Shown: positions 15,103 to 23,558 of the stretch, piece by piece
Position numbering within the stretch: the first letter of the stretch is position 1
Layout of the letters: every line of letters starts with the position of its first letter
Assembly: GCA_018883985.1 (NCBI GenBank)
Contig: JAHLFA010000053.1
Span: 1 to 56,857 of the forward strand
DNA from: Candidatus Ruminococcus intestinipullorum
GTDB taxonomy: Bacteria; Bacillota; Clostridia; Lachnospirales; Lachnospiraceae
Length of the DNA stretch: 56,857 bases
Reading direction: 5' to 3'
The notes under the pieces: model-generated
Database searches by the model: none
What the model was told of the DNA's origin: nothing
The model's input: only the letters and a program-made list of their open reading frames with translations
Program-made: the position numbers and the translations under genes

Positions 15103-16248
15103 ATGAAAAGCTTTGACATTAAGACAAAGGTGTATTTTGGGGATCGTGCATTGGATCGTCTTGCAGAAATTCCTTATAAAAAAGTTTTAGTAATTACAGA
15201 TCCGTTTTTAGCACAAAGTAGTATGTTTAATCTGATAACGGATCCATTGAAAAAGGGAAATATAGAATATGATGTTTTTCAGGATGTAGTTCCTGATCCA
15301 CCAATTGATAAGATTAGTGAAGGTGTTAAAAGATTATTGGAATACAAGCCTGAGGCAATTATTGCAGTAGGAGGAGGCTCTGCGATAGATTCATCAAAAT
15401 CTATTCGTGAGTTTGCACTTCGCATTGAAAATTATGGAGAAGTTGGTTTAATTGCAGTTCCAACAACAAGCGGAACTGGTTCAGAGGTTACCTCTTTTGC
15501 TGTTGTATCAGATCCAAAAGAGCAAAGAAAGTATCCGTTGGTTTCTAAAGATATGACACCTGATGAGGCTATTTTAGATGCAGAGCTTGTAAAAAGTGTT
15601 CCACCATCTGTAACAGCAGATACAGGAATGGATGTGTTTACCCATGCATTGGAAGCATGTGTAAGTATTGACAAAAATGACTTTGCTACAGCTTTGGCAG
15701 AGAAAGCGATTGAAATATGTGGAGTATTTTTATTGCGTGCATATTTAGATGGTGAAGATACACATGCTAGACAAAAGATGCATGCAGCGTCTTGTTTGGC
15801 AGGGTTGGCATTTAATTCGGCTTCATTGGGATTAAATCATGGAATGGCTCATCAATTAGGAGCTACATTCCATATTCCACATGGTAGAGCAAATGCGATG
15901 CTGCTTCCTCATATTATAGAGTTTAATAGTGATATTAATAAGCACAGTAAGAGTCAAAGCAAATATTTACCAGCAGTGGAACGTTATAAAACGGTAGCAA
16001 GAATTTTAGGTTTGAGCAGTTATAATACGATTATGACAGTGAGAAACCTTGTGAATTGGGTTCAGTTTATGTTAAAGGAAATGGATATTCCACTTTCCAT
16101 ATCACAGATGGGAAAAATATCAAAAGAGGAATATTTTGCCCAGATTGAAAGAATGGCAGAGGCTGCTTTGGTAGATGGTTGTACAGCGACAAATCCTAGA
16201 GTACCTAGTAAAGCTGATATTATGAGGATTTATGAAGAACTTTGGTAA
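15103..16248 (+). CDS. Iron-containing alcohol dehydrogenase (PduQ/FucO-like)
   Basis: The 381-aa group III ADH carries the NAD-binding GGGSAIDSSKS, the PTTSGTGSEVTSF segment, and iron ligands in DVFTHALEA (Asp and His), GLNHGMAHQLG and HIPHGRANA. Members reduce propionaldehyde to propanol (PduQ) or L-lactaldehyde to 1,2-propanediol (FucO). It lacks the N-terminal helix tag of the other enzymes. It is the last gene of the BMC operon, followed by a terminator. With the Zn-ADH at 8731 the operon has two reductases, one perhaps for each aldehyde. Confidence 0.9.
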   Translation: MKSFDIKTKVYFGDRALDRLAEIPYKKVLVITDPFLAQSSMFNLITDPLKKGNIEYDVFQDVVPDPPIDKISEGVKRLLEYKPEAIIAVGGGSAIDSSKSIREFALRIENYGEVGLIAVPTTSGTGSEVTSFAVVSDPKEQRKYPLVSKDMTPDEAILDAELVKSVPPSVTADTGMDVFTHALEACVSIDKNDFATALAEKAIEICGVFLLRAYLDGEDTHARQKMHAASCLAGLAFNSASLGLNHGMAHQLGATFHIPHGRANAMLLPHIIEFNSDINKHSKSQSKYLPAVERYKTVARILGLSSYNTIMTVRNLVNWVQFMLKEMDIPLSISQMGKISKEEYFAQIERMAEAALVDGCTATNPRVPSKADIMRIYEELW

Positions 16249-16278
16249 AAAGTTCCTAAGATATGTGGATAAAATATA

Positions 16279-16325
16279 GGAGATAATAAAAGTATGTGAA
16301 TAAGTACTCTTATTATCTCCTTTTT
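16279..16325. terminator. Terminator of the BMC operon, probably bidirectional
   Basis: Perfect 11-bp arms GGAGATAATAA (16279-16289) and TTATTATCTCC (16310-16320), followed by TTTTT on the plus strand. The convergent DUF624 gene ends 8 bp beyond. Confidence 0.8.
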
Positions 16326-16327
16326 CA

Positions 16328-16981
16328 TCATTCAAAATGTTCTCCTGTCGCTTCCAAATCCTTTTCTAATTCATCAGGAATATATTTTCTAAAGATAAAA
16401 ATGAAAATATTGGAGGTTAAATAACCTACCAGTCCTGCACCACAGCAAAGAAGAAGTCCTGCTAATGGTGGGAAGGAGATTAAAAGCAGTAAAAGCATCC
16501 CATAGATAGCGATTAAAAATAGAGAACAGGGAAAATGTCTTATAGACATAATCAATGCATTTTTAACATTTTCAAATACAGGATTTTCAAATTTTGCCTG
16601 TACTGGAAATATGTAAATTGACAGTAACAGCAATGGAATCAAAAAGATAGAGCAACTTACAAGCATAAATGAGCCTATCATACCATCGAGTGCCATTCCA
16701 ATACGTAAATCGCAAAAAAATACAACTGAGATTACAAGAAGAATAAGCCAAATGATAGTGGATTGACGAAAATTCTCTCGAAAAGATTTTCTAAAATTCT
16801 TTGTTACATACCCTTCTCCAGTTCTAATTCGTTTCATACAACTGTAATAGAGTGCCGTAGTAGATGCCCCAATTGTAACAATAGGGATGCTATGTATAAG
16901 CCATAAAAAATGTAAGGTTACCATATCTGCAACAAAATATAAGAAGCGAGAAAACATACTGTCGTAGGAAAATAAATTCAT
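16328..16981 (-). CDS. DUF624 / YesL-family membrane protein
   Basis: This 217-aa protein has about five hydrophobic segments (around residues 18-40, 75-95, 103-125, 150-170 and 172-195). The N-terminal pattern ending in PIVTIGASTTALYY is typical of the YesL (DUF624) family. These proteins are commonly encoded beside ABC importers for plant oligosaccharides; their function is unknown. Here it is divergent from such an importer at 17294, which supports a link to arabino-oligosaccharide uptake. Confidence 0.82.
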   Translation of the reverse strand: MNLFSYDSMFSRFLYFVADMVTLHFLWLIHSIPIVTIGASTTALYYSCMKRIRTGEGYVTKNFRKSFRENFRQSTIIWLILLVISVVFFCDLRIGMALDGMIGSFMLVSCSIFLIPLLLLSIYIFPVQAKFENPVFENVKNALIMSIRHFPCSLFLIAIYGMLLLLLISFPPLAGLLLCCGAGLVGYLTSNIFIFIFRKYIPDELEKDLEATGEHFE

Positions 16982-17293
16982 AAAGTAACTCCTTTCTAGT
17001 GTTAAGTTTAATTATAACTATATTATAATCTTTTTCTAGAAAAAAACCAATTATAAATAATAGAAAAAAGTAACGAAATTGATTAAAATAGTTTAGTTTA
17101 ATCTAAAATATAGAAAAAGTAATTAGGAATATTAAACAAAAATATTGATATTAAATTGTAAATAACAATGAAAATGATATTCTATTTTAGAAAAATATAA
17201 AAATAAATTGATTAATCTAAATATAGGTGGTATGATGAATCCATCAACAAACAATATGTCATTGCATACATGAAGAAAAGGGGGAAACAAATT
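16982..17293. promoter_or_regulatory. AT-rich divergent regulatory region between DUF624 gene and arabinan ABC operon
   Basis: The 312-bp region is very AT-rich and holds no ORF. A clear promoter faces right: -35 TTGATT (17208-17213), 17-bp spacer, -10 TATGAT (17231-17236). A near-identical sequence, TTTAATCTAAAATATAG at 17097-17113 and TTAATCTAAATATAGG at 17212-17227, occurs twice in direct orientation about 115 bp apart, the second copy inside the promoter spacer. This could be a pair of operators. No regulator gene sits beside the operon. Confidence 0.55.
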
Positions 17294-18685
17294 ATGAAAA
17301 TGAAAAAACTTATTTCAGTCGGCGTTGTTGCTGCAACACTGGCAACAACTGTTCTTGCGGGGTGTGGGAACTCTGACTCTGGTGAGACAAAGGACGGAAA
17401 GAAGAAGTTATCGGTATTCATCTTTGCAAATGACCATGAGTCCAAAGTATACAAGGACATGATTGCAAAATTCCAAGAGGATCATGCAGACACAATTGCG
17501 AGCATAGATGTTCAGATTACAACACAAGAAGAGTATTCTAAGACATTGACTGGAATGATGACAGCTGGGGATCTTCCAGATGTATTTTATGTAGGACCTG
17601 AGTCAGTTGAACAGTTTGTAGAGAATGGATATATTGCAAACTTACAACCAATTTTAGAAGAGCAGGGAATCTCAACAGATGGTCTTGTAGCACAGGAAGC
17701 GTTAGATAGCTATCGTTATGATGGGGAAAAAGCAGGTGCAGGTGATTTATATGCTCTACCAAAAGATGCTTCCGTATTTGCATATGCTTACAATAAAGAC
17801 ATGTTTGATAAAGAAGGAATTCCATATCCAGATCCAGAAAATCCATACACATATGAAGAGTTTGTAGAAGTTTGTAAGAAGTTTACAAAGGATACTGATG
17901 GAGATGGTGAGATTGACCAGTGGGGATGTGGTATGGCAAACGCATTCATGCTTCAGCCATTTATTTGGTCAAATGGAGCTACATATTTAACAGATGACTA
18001 TAAAACAGTTAATGTTGATACACCTGAATTTAAAGAGGCACTTCAGAAGTATGTAGACCTTACTCTTGATTATAAAGTAACACCTACAGTTGAACAGGAT
18101 GCTTCTTTAGGAGTATACCAGAGATGGTTAGCAGGACAAGAAGCATTCTATGCATGTGGAACATGGGATGTAGCTGCATTTATGGATGATGAAACATTCC
18201 CATTTGAATGGGATTTGTGTGCATGGCCAACAATGTCAAGCGGTAAGAGTATGACATGGCTTGGAACAGTAGGTTTCTGCGTATCTGCAAAGAGTAAAAA
18301 CCAAGCAGAGGCAACAGAACTTGTTTCTTATCTATGTACAAATGAAGAAGGACAAAAAGAACTTTCAGGAATTACAGGTGGACAGTCTATTCAGCTTCCA
18401 AACATCAAGTCTTTAGCAGAGGGTGAGTTTATGACAGCAATTAGTGACGGAACACTTCAATTCCCATCAAATGTAGATGTGTTCTTCAACTATTTGAATG
18501 GAACAGACAAGTATGAAGGAAGATTCCAGGAATCTACATATACTCCAAATGCAGAGTGGAGTGATATCTTCTTGGAAGGTCTTGACAATGTTAAGAATGG
18601 TTCTATGACTGTAGATGAATACATTACAGAAGTACAGCCAAAGATGCAAGATGCTCTTGATGAAGCATGGGAAAGTGTAGAGTAG
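17294..18685 (+). CDS. Sugar ABC transporter substrate-binding lipoprotein
   Basis: This 463-aa family-1 solute-binding protein has a lipoprotein signal ending in the lipobox VLAGC (Cys at about residue 22), followed by an acidic/polar linker. The start at 17294 follows AGGGGG by 9 nt; a start at 17270 would lack a binding site and lengthen the signal. Typical segments include GMMTAGDLPDVFYVGPE and the Trp/Tyr-rich ligand region. Beside two permeases and three arabinan-degrading glycosidases, it probably binds arabino-oligosaccharides. No ATPase is encoded nearby; a shared MsmX-type ATPase elsewhere would be needed. Confidence 0.92.
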   Translation: MKMKKLISVGVVAATLATTVLAGCGNSDSGETKDGKKKLSVFIFANDHESKVYKDMIAKFQEDHADTIASIDVQITTQEEYSKTLTGMMTAGDLPDVFYVGPESVEQFVENGYIANLQPILEEQGISTDGLVAQEALDSYRYDGEKAGAGDLYALPKDASVFAYAYNKDMFDKEGIPYPDPENPYTYEEFVEVCKKFTKDTDGDGEIDQWGCGMANAFMLQPFIWSNGATYLTDDYKTVNVDTPEFKEALQKYVDLTLDYKVTPTVEQDASLGVYQRWLAGQEAFYACGTWDVAAFMDDETFPFEWDLCAWPTMSSGKSMTWLGTVGFCVSAKSKNQAEATELVSYLCTNEEGQKELSGITGGQSIQLPNIKSLAEGEFMTAISDGTLQFPSNVDVFFNYLNGTDKYEGRFQESTYTPNAEWSDIFLEGLDNVKNGSMTVDEYITEVQPKMQDALDEAWESVE

Positions 18686-18694
18686 GTTGTAGTT

Positions 18695-18775
18695 GAGAAC
18701 TGGTTTTTGGGGCTAGTTTTCTCAGAAGAGGGTGAGAATATTCGCTATGGTTTTGGTCGGTATTTTCACCTTCTT
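18695..18775 (+). other. Two tandem hairpins between binding-protein and permease genes
   Basis: Hairpin 1 pairs GAGAACTGG (18695-18703) with CTAGTTTTCTC (18713-18723). Hairpin 2 pairs 18726-18741 with 18760-18775 over 16 positions with G-U pairs, followed by TCT. Such structures after a binding-protein gene often protect the upstream mRNA or terminate partially, so that binding protein exceeds permease. Confidence 0.5.
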
Positions 18776-18795
18776 TCTGTCTGGAGGTATAAAGT

Positions 18796-19722
18796 ATGAG
18801 TGAAGTAAAAGTGAAACCAGTAAAGAAAAAAATGAATAAAGCAGAGTTTAAAGAGCACTGTTGGGGATTAGCGTTTGTATCTCCTCCATTTATTGGATTT
18901 CTTACATTTATGGCATTTCCTATTGTGTTTGCATTTATTGCCAGTCTAACTAAATGGAATGGTATGAATAACATGATGGACAATTTCGTTGGAGTGGCAA
19001 ACTATGTAAAATTACTTGGAGATGAAAAGTTCTGGAAAGTGCTATTAAATACAGTAATCTATATGCTTGGTATTCCAATCGGTATGATTCTTTCATTAGT
19101 TATTGCAGTAGGAATGAATAGAAAGATTAAGGGGATTAGGTTCCTACGTACATTATATTATGTACCAGTTATTTCTTCCTTAGTTGCAGTTGCTATCTTG
19201 TGGATGTGGGTATTTAACTATGACTATGGATTACTTAACAGTATTATTAAGACATTAACAGGTGTTCATGGACCAAACTGGTTAGGAGATGAATTCTGGG
19301 TAAAAGTATCGCTAATCATATTTATGGTTTGGAAAGGGCTAGGAGGATCTATTATTTTGTATCTTTCAGGTCTTCAAAGTATTCCAAGAGATTATTACGA
19401 GGCGGCAAAGATTGATGGAGCGAGTGGATTTAATTTGTTTAGACATATTACCGTACCACTTGTATCACCAGTTACGTTTTATCTGTTGATTACAGGTTTA
19501 ATAGGAGGATTCCAAGTATTTGTAGAGGTACTGGTTATGGTTCCAACTGGAGGTTTAAATTACAGTGCTGCGACAGTAGTATTCTATTTATATGACAAAG
19601 CATTTGGAAGCAACCAGATGGGTTACGGTTCAGCTATGGCATTTATCCTTGCAATCTTTATCTTTATTGTAACTGCAATAAACTTTAAAGTTCAGGATAA
19701 ATGGGTAAAAACGATAGAGTAG
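18796..19722 (+). CDS. ABC sugar transporter permease 1 (MalF/UgpA-type)
   Basis: The 308-aa inner-membrane protein has six hydrophobic segments and the ABC permease EAA loop (EAAKIDGASGFNLFRHITVPL, near residues 202-222), which docks to the ATPase. It forms a heterodimer with the next gene's product. GGAGG precedes the ATG. Its context with GH43 and GH51 enzymes suggests import of arabino-oligosaccharides. Confidence 0.93.
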   Translation: MSEVKVKPVKKKMNKAEFKEHCWGLAFVSPPFIGFLTFMAFPIVFAFIASLTKWNGMNNMMDNFVGVANYVKLLGDEKFWKVLLNTVIYMLGIPIGMILSLVIAVGMNRKIKGIRFLRTLYYVPVISSLVAVAILWMWVFNYDYGLLNSIIKTLTGVHGPNWLGDEFWVKVSLIIFMVWKGLGGSIILYLSGLQSIPRDYYEAAKIDGASGFNLFRHITVPLVSPVTFYLLITGLIGGFQVFVEVLVMVPTGGLNYSAATVVFYLYDKAFGSNQMGYGSAMAFILAIFIFIVTAINFKVQDKWVKTIE

Positions 19723-19734
19723 GGGGATGAAAAT

Positions 19735-20604
19735 ATGGCTAATCTTGACGAAAAAAGTTCAGAGCTTAAAACAAAAAAAGCCAAAGTAGTAGATGGAGTC
19801 GTTTTTGCTCTTCTTCTTATCGGTGCAGTTGTAATGGTATTTCCATTGGTTTATATGGTTTTAAGTTCTTTCATGACAAAAAACCAAATATTATCTGCAA
19901 ACTTTAGTATCATTCCTAATCCTTGGAAATTTGGAAAGTATGCAGAAGTACTTCAGAAACCAGAATTCTTGAGAGGTTTGAGAAATACATTGACAGTAGC
20001 ATTTCCAGTATTGCTTGTAGGAGGATTTACATCTTCTTTGGCCGCATTCTCTTTTAGTAAATTAAAGTTTAAAGGAAAGAGTGGTATATTTCTTGGACTT
20101 TTAGCAACTATGATGATTCCATTTGCAGTTGTAATGATTCCACAATATGTAATGTTTACAAAAATAGGTTGGACAAACAATCTTTTACCTTTGATTATTC
20201 CAGGACTTTTTGGAAATGTTGGTATTATCTTCTTCTTACGACAGAACTTAACAAGTGTTCCAGATTCGCTTGTTGAGGCAGCAAAGATAGATGGATGTAG
20301 TTATTTTAAAATGTATTACAGCATATTCCTTCCTCTAATGAAAGGGGCTTTAATGACACAGCTTATTTTATGGTTTATGGGAATATGGAATGATTATCTT
20401 GCACCAACTATCTTCATTCAGGATGAGAAGTGGTTTACTCTTCAGGTTGTAATTCGCTCATTTAATGCATATTATGCAGTTAATAGTGATTACCCATTGA
20501 TAATGGCAGCTTCGGTATTGGCGATTTTACCTACATTGCTTCTATTCTTTTTCTTCCAAAGATACATTATTGAATCGATGGCAGTTTCAGGAGTGAAAGG
20601 ATAG
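19735..20604 (+). CDS. ABC sugar transporter permease 2 (MalG/UgpE-type)
   Basis: The 289-aa membrane protein has an N-terminal cytoplasmic stretch, six membrane segments and an EAA loop (EAAKIDGCSYFKMYYSIFLPL) near residues 182-202, ending in the typical ESMAVSGVKG. It partners the permease 12 bp upstream. The GH43 gene follows immediately, placing import and intracellular hydrolysis in one transcript. Confidence 0.93.
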   Translation: MANLDEKSSELKTKKAKVVDGVVFALLLIGAVVMVFPLVYMVLSSFMTKNQILSANFSIIPNPWKFGKYAEVLQKPEFLRGLRNTLTVAFPVLLVGGFTSSLAAFSFSKLKFKGKSGIFLGLLATMMIPFAVVMIPQYVMFTKIGWTNNLLPLIIPGLFGNVGIIFFLRQNLTSVPDSLVEAAKIDGCSYFKMYYSIFLPLMKGALMTQLILWFMGIWNDYLAPTIFIQDEKWFTLQVVIRSFNAYYAVNSDYPLIMAASVLAILPTLLLFFFFQRYIIESMAVSGVKG

Positions 20605-20612
20605 AACATATA

Positions 20613-21938
20613 ATGGAAAGAACATTATTGCTGAATTATACTGATATTAGGAGCAATCCTATTGTGTGGTCCCACGATCCCTCTATGATGTGGGACCCAG
20701 TAAGTAAAAAATATTATTCATATAGTACCGATGTGTATAGACCTGAGTTTGGACTATGTGAAAAAAGAGGAATTCCAGTTAGGAGTTCAGATGATTTAGT
20801 TCATTTTAAGTATGAGGGAACAGTACTTTCTAAGAATGCGTCAAAAGAAGGTGCAGATAATGGTTCAGTTCCTGAAACAGAGGGATTTTGGGCACCTTTT
20901 GCAGAGTATGTAGAGGGGGAATATCGTCTATACTATTCTGCAACAAGAGCGTTTGGAAGTTCCGAGTCAAGAATTTGGCTTGCTGTATCAGATAATCCGA
21001 CAGGACCTTTTGAAAATAGAGGTGTTGTTGTGGATACGTGGGGTACGGATAACACGTATCCTAACGGAATTGATCCCCATATTGTACGAGAAAAGGAAAG
21101 GTGCTACCTTGTTTATGGTTCTTTTTTTGGAGGTATCTATATAAAAGAATTGGACGAAGCAACAGGGTTATCAAAAGATGGAAATGCAAAGAGTTTAGGA
21201 ACATGTATTTCAAAGAAACCAATAGATAGTCCAATAGATGGACCAGAAGGGGCAGCTGTAATTTACGTACCAGAAACGGAGTATTTTTATCTATTTCAGT
21301 CCTATGGATGGTTAGGTGATACGTATGATATTCGTGTAGGACGTAGTCGTAGTGCAGTGGGACCATATGTAGATATGAAAGGACAGAATCTAGCAGGAGA
21401 AGCTCTAGGGGTCAAGCTAGCTGGCAGCTATCAATTTTGTTCTAAGAATCCTAATGTTAAGGAAAACGGAAATGGCTGGGAATGGGGTGGCATCAGAGGG
21501 CCAGGGCATGGAGTACCATTCTATGATCCACAGAGTAAAAGATACTTTTTTGTTCATCATTTTCGAGATGGTGCCTCTGTGAACTATCATTATGATGAAG
21601 AGGAAAATCGTGCAAGTTATGAAGTACATTATATGATGATACGTCCTATGTTTTTTGTAAATGACTGGCCAGTATTTGGTCCAGAACCATATCAGGGAGA
21701 ACAGTTTGAGCCAATTTCTCTGGAAAGGATTACAACGACTGGTGAATGTCTGACATTTATTGATAGAGATAATAGTATGGTAATTTCCAAAGAGATAAGC
21801 TCAGAAGATATCATGAAATATGGAAAGAACTGTATAGTATATAAGTGTACTGATTTTGAAAATGATGGGGAGATAGTTGCTGTCACAGGAATTGATGATT
21901 CAGGTCTTGTATATTGGGGAAAATTCTCCATTTTATGA
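20613..21938 (+). CDS. Cytoplasmic GH43-family glycosidase (arabinan/arabino-oligosaccharide active)
   Basis: This 441-aa protein lacks a signal peptide and has the five-bladed propeller signatures of GH43: WSHDPSMMWDP (catalytic-base Asp), GFWAPFAEYVEGEYRLYYSA, YPNGIDPHIV (pKa-modulating Asp) and DGPEGAAVIYVPETEYFYLF (catalytic-acid Glu). It resembles arabinanase or arabinosidase subfamilies. Directly after the permeases, it probably trims imported arabino-oligosaccharides. The ribosome binding site is weak (AAAGGA, about 13 nt), so translation may depend on upstream coupling. Confidence 0.87.
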   Translation: MERTLLLNYTDIRSNPIVWSHDPSMMWDPVSKKYYSYSTDVYRPEFGLCEKRGIPVRSSDDLVHFKYEGTVLSKNASKEGADNGSVPETEGFWAPFAEYVEGEYRLYYSATRAFGSSESRIWLAVSDNPTGPFENRGVVVDTWGTDNTYPNGIDPHIVREKERCYLVYGSFFGGIYIKELDEATGLSKDGNAKSLGTCISKKPIDSPIDGPEGAAVIYVPETEYFYLFQSYGWLGDTYDIRVGRSRSAVGPYVDMKGQNLAGEALGVKLAGSYQFCSKNPNVKENGNGWEWGGIRGPGHGVPFYDPQSKRYFFVHHFRDGASVNYHYDEEENRASYEVHYMMIRPMFFVNDWPVFGPEPYQGEQFEPISLERITTTGECLTFIDRDNSMVISKEISSEDIMKYGKNCIVYKCTDFENDGEIVAVTGIDDSGLVYWGKFSIL

Positions 21939-22067
21939 TAATAAAATAGATGGAAAGTAAGCAACAACTCAATATGGCGGCTCATAATCTGTAGAAATGT
22001 ACAGGCGTATGGGTTGACTTTTTTATTTGAAAATGAATGTGCTGTATTTTAATTTTAGGGGGGAAAT

Positions 22068-23531
22068 ATGAAAAAAGTAGTTGTGTGTGCTCTTTTGCTT
22101 TTGTCTTTAACAGTAACAGCATGTACGAAGAAGGAGAATTTAAAGGCAGATAAACCAGTAGAAAAAGAGTTTGCTGAAGTATCAGTTCATGACCCTTCTA
22201 TTGTAGAAGGAGAAGATGGAAGTTATTATATTTTTGGGTCACATCTGGCAGTGGCAAAAACAGATGATTTGATGAATTGGACATATGTCAATCAAGGAAT
22301 AAAAAATGATAATGAAATTGTTCCTAATGTATATTCCGTGATGAAAGATGCATTTGAGTGGTCACACAGTAATACATTTTGGGCTCCAGATGTAGCAAAG
22401 TTGAACGATGGAAAATATCATTTTTATTACTGCAACTGTCAAGGGGATATGCCAGTATCTTGTTTAGGAACAGCTGTTTCAGATGGAGTGGCAGGTCCTT
22501 ATACAAATGAAGGATTAATGTTAAGATCGGGAATGGGTGGTTCTGAAAAAGATGAAGATGGGAATCTTTATCAGGCAGCAACAGATCCAAATGTAGTAGA
22601 CCCTAATGTATTTTATGATACAGATGGACGTCTATGGATGATTTATGGCTCTTATTCAGGTGGAATCTTCATTAAGGAAATGGATCCAGAAACTGGATTT
22701 CAGTTAGAGAAAGGTTATGGCGAGAAGCTGTTAGGAGGAAATCATTTAAGAATTGAGGCTCCTTATGTGATTTACAATGAGGACACAGGATATTATTATT
22801 TGTTCCTCTCATTTGGAGGACTTGATTCTGATGGTGGGTATAACATCCGTGTATGTCGCTCTGAAAATCCAAATGGTCCTTATGTAGATTCTATGGGACA
22901 AGAGATGACAGATTGTAAAGGTGCATATGGCTCTGCATTTGATGATGTGGCAGCAGCACAGTATGGTACAAAGCTAATGGGTGGATACAGATTTGACTGG
23001 ATGGAAGGTGAAGAAGGAGAGAACCGCAAGGGTTATCTTTCCCCTGGTCATAATTCCTGCTTGTATGATGAAGAGTTAGGAAAGTATTTTATTATCTATC
23101 ATACTCGGTTTGAGAATAGTGGTGAGGAACATCAGGTGAGAGTACATCAGATGTTTTTTAATGAAGATGGATGGCCAGTCATTGCGCCATATAGGTATAC
23201 AGAGGAAATATTGGCACCATGCGATAAAAAAGAACTTACTGGAACATATAAACTAATCAATCATGGAAGAGATATTTCTGCACAAGCAAAGGTATCAGAA
23301 GAAATTGAATTAAAGAAAAATGGAGAAATCAGTGGCACCCATGAAGGAACATGGCGACTCGTAGGAGATTATAATATAGAAATTTCTATGGATGGAGATA
23401 CCTATAAGGGTGTATTCTTAAAACAGTGGGATGAAGATGGAAAAAAATATGTTATGACTTTTACGGCATTGTGTTCTGAAACAGGCGTTTCTATATGGGG
23501 AAGCGGTTTGAATGCATTAGAATTGGAATAA
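22068..23531 (+). CDS. Extracellular GH43 lipoprotein, probable endo-1,5-alpha-L-arabinanase
   Basis: This 487-aa protein has a lipoprotein signal (lipobox LTVTAC, Cys at about residue 19), so it is anchored outside the membrane. The GH43 propeller shows VHDPSIVEGEDGSYY (base Asp), FWAPDVAKLNDGKYHFYY, DPNVFYDTDGRLWMIYGSYSGG and RIEAPYVIYNEDTGYYYLF (acid Glu), a set typical of endo-arabinanases. The last 100 residues (TGTYKLINHG onward) form the extra C-terminal beta domain found in this subfamily. It would cut arabinan at the cell surface to supply the ABC importer. Expressed from the same strand, possibly with an extra promoter in the preceding 130 bp. Confidence 0.88.
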   Translation: MKKVVVCALLLLSLTVTACTKKENLKADKPVEKEFAEVSVHDPSIVEGEDGSYYIFGSHLAVAKTDDLMNWTYVNQGIKNDNEIVPNVYSVMKDAFEWSHSNTFWAPDVAKLNDGKYHFYYCNCQGDMPVSCLGTAVSDGVAGPYTNEGLMLRSGMGGSEKDEDGNLYQAATDPNVVDPNVFYDTDGRLWMIYGSYSGGIFIKEMDPETGFQLEKGYGEKLLGGNHLRIEAPYVIYNEDTGYYYLFLSFGGLDSDGGYNIRVCRSENPNGPYVDSMGQEMTDCKGAYGSAFDDVAAAQYGTKLMGGYRFDWMEGEEGENRKGYLSPGHNSCLYDEELGKYFIIYHTRFENSGEEHQVRVHQMFFNEDGWPVIAPYRYTEEILAPCDKKELTGTYKLINHGRDISAQAKVSEEIELKKNGEISGTHEGTWRLVGDYNIEISMDGDTYKGVFLKQWDEDGKKYVMTFTALCSETGVSIWGSGLNALELE

Positions 23532-23558
23532 AGAGCAAATATTGGGAGGAAGAATAAA

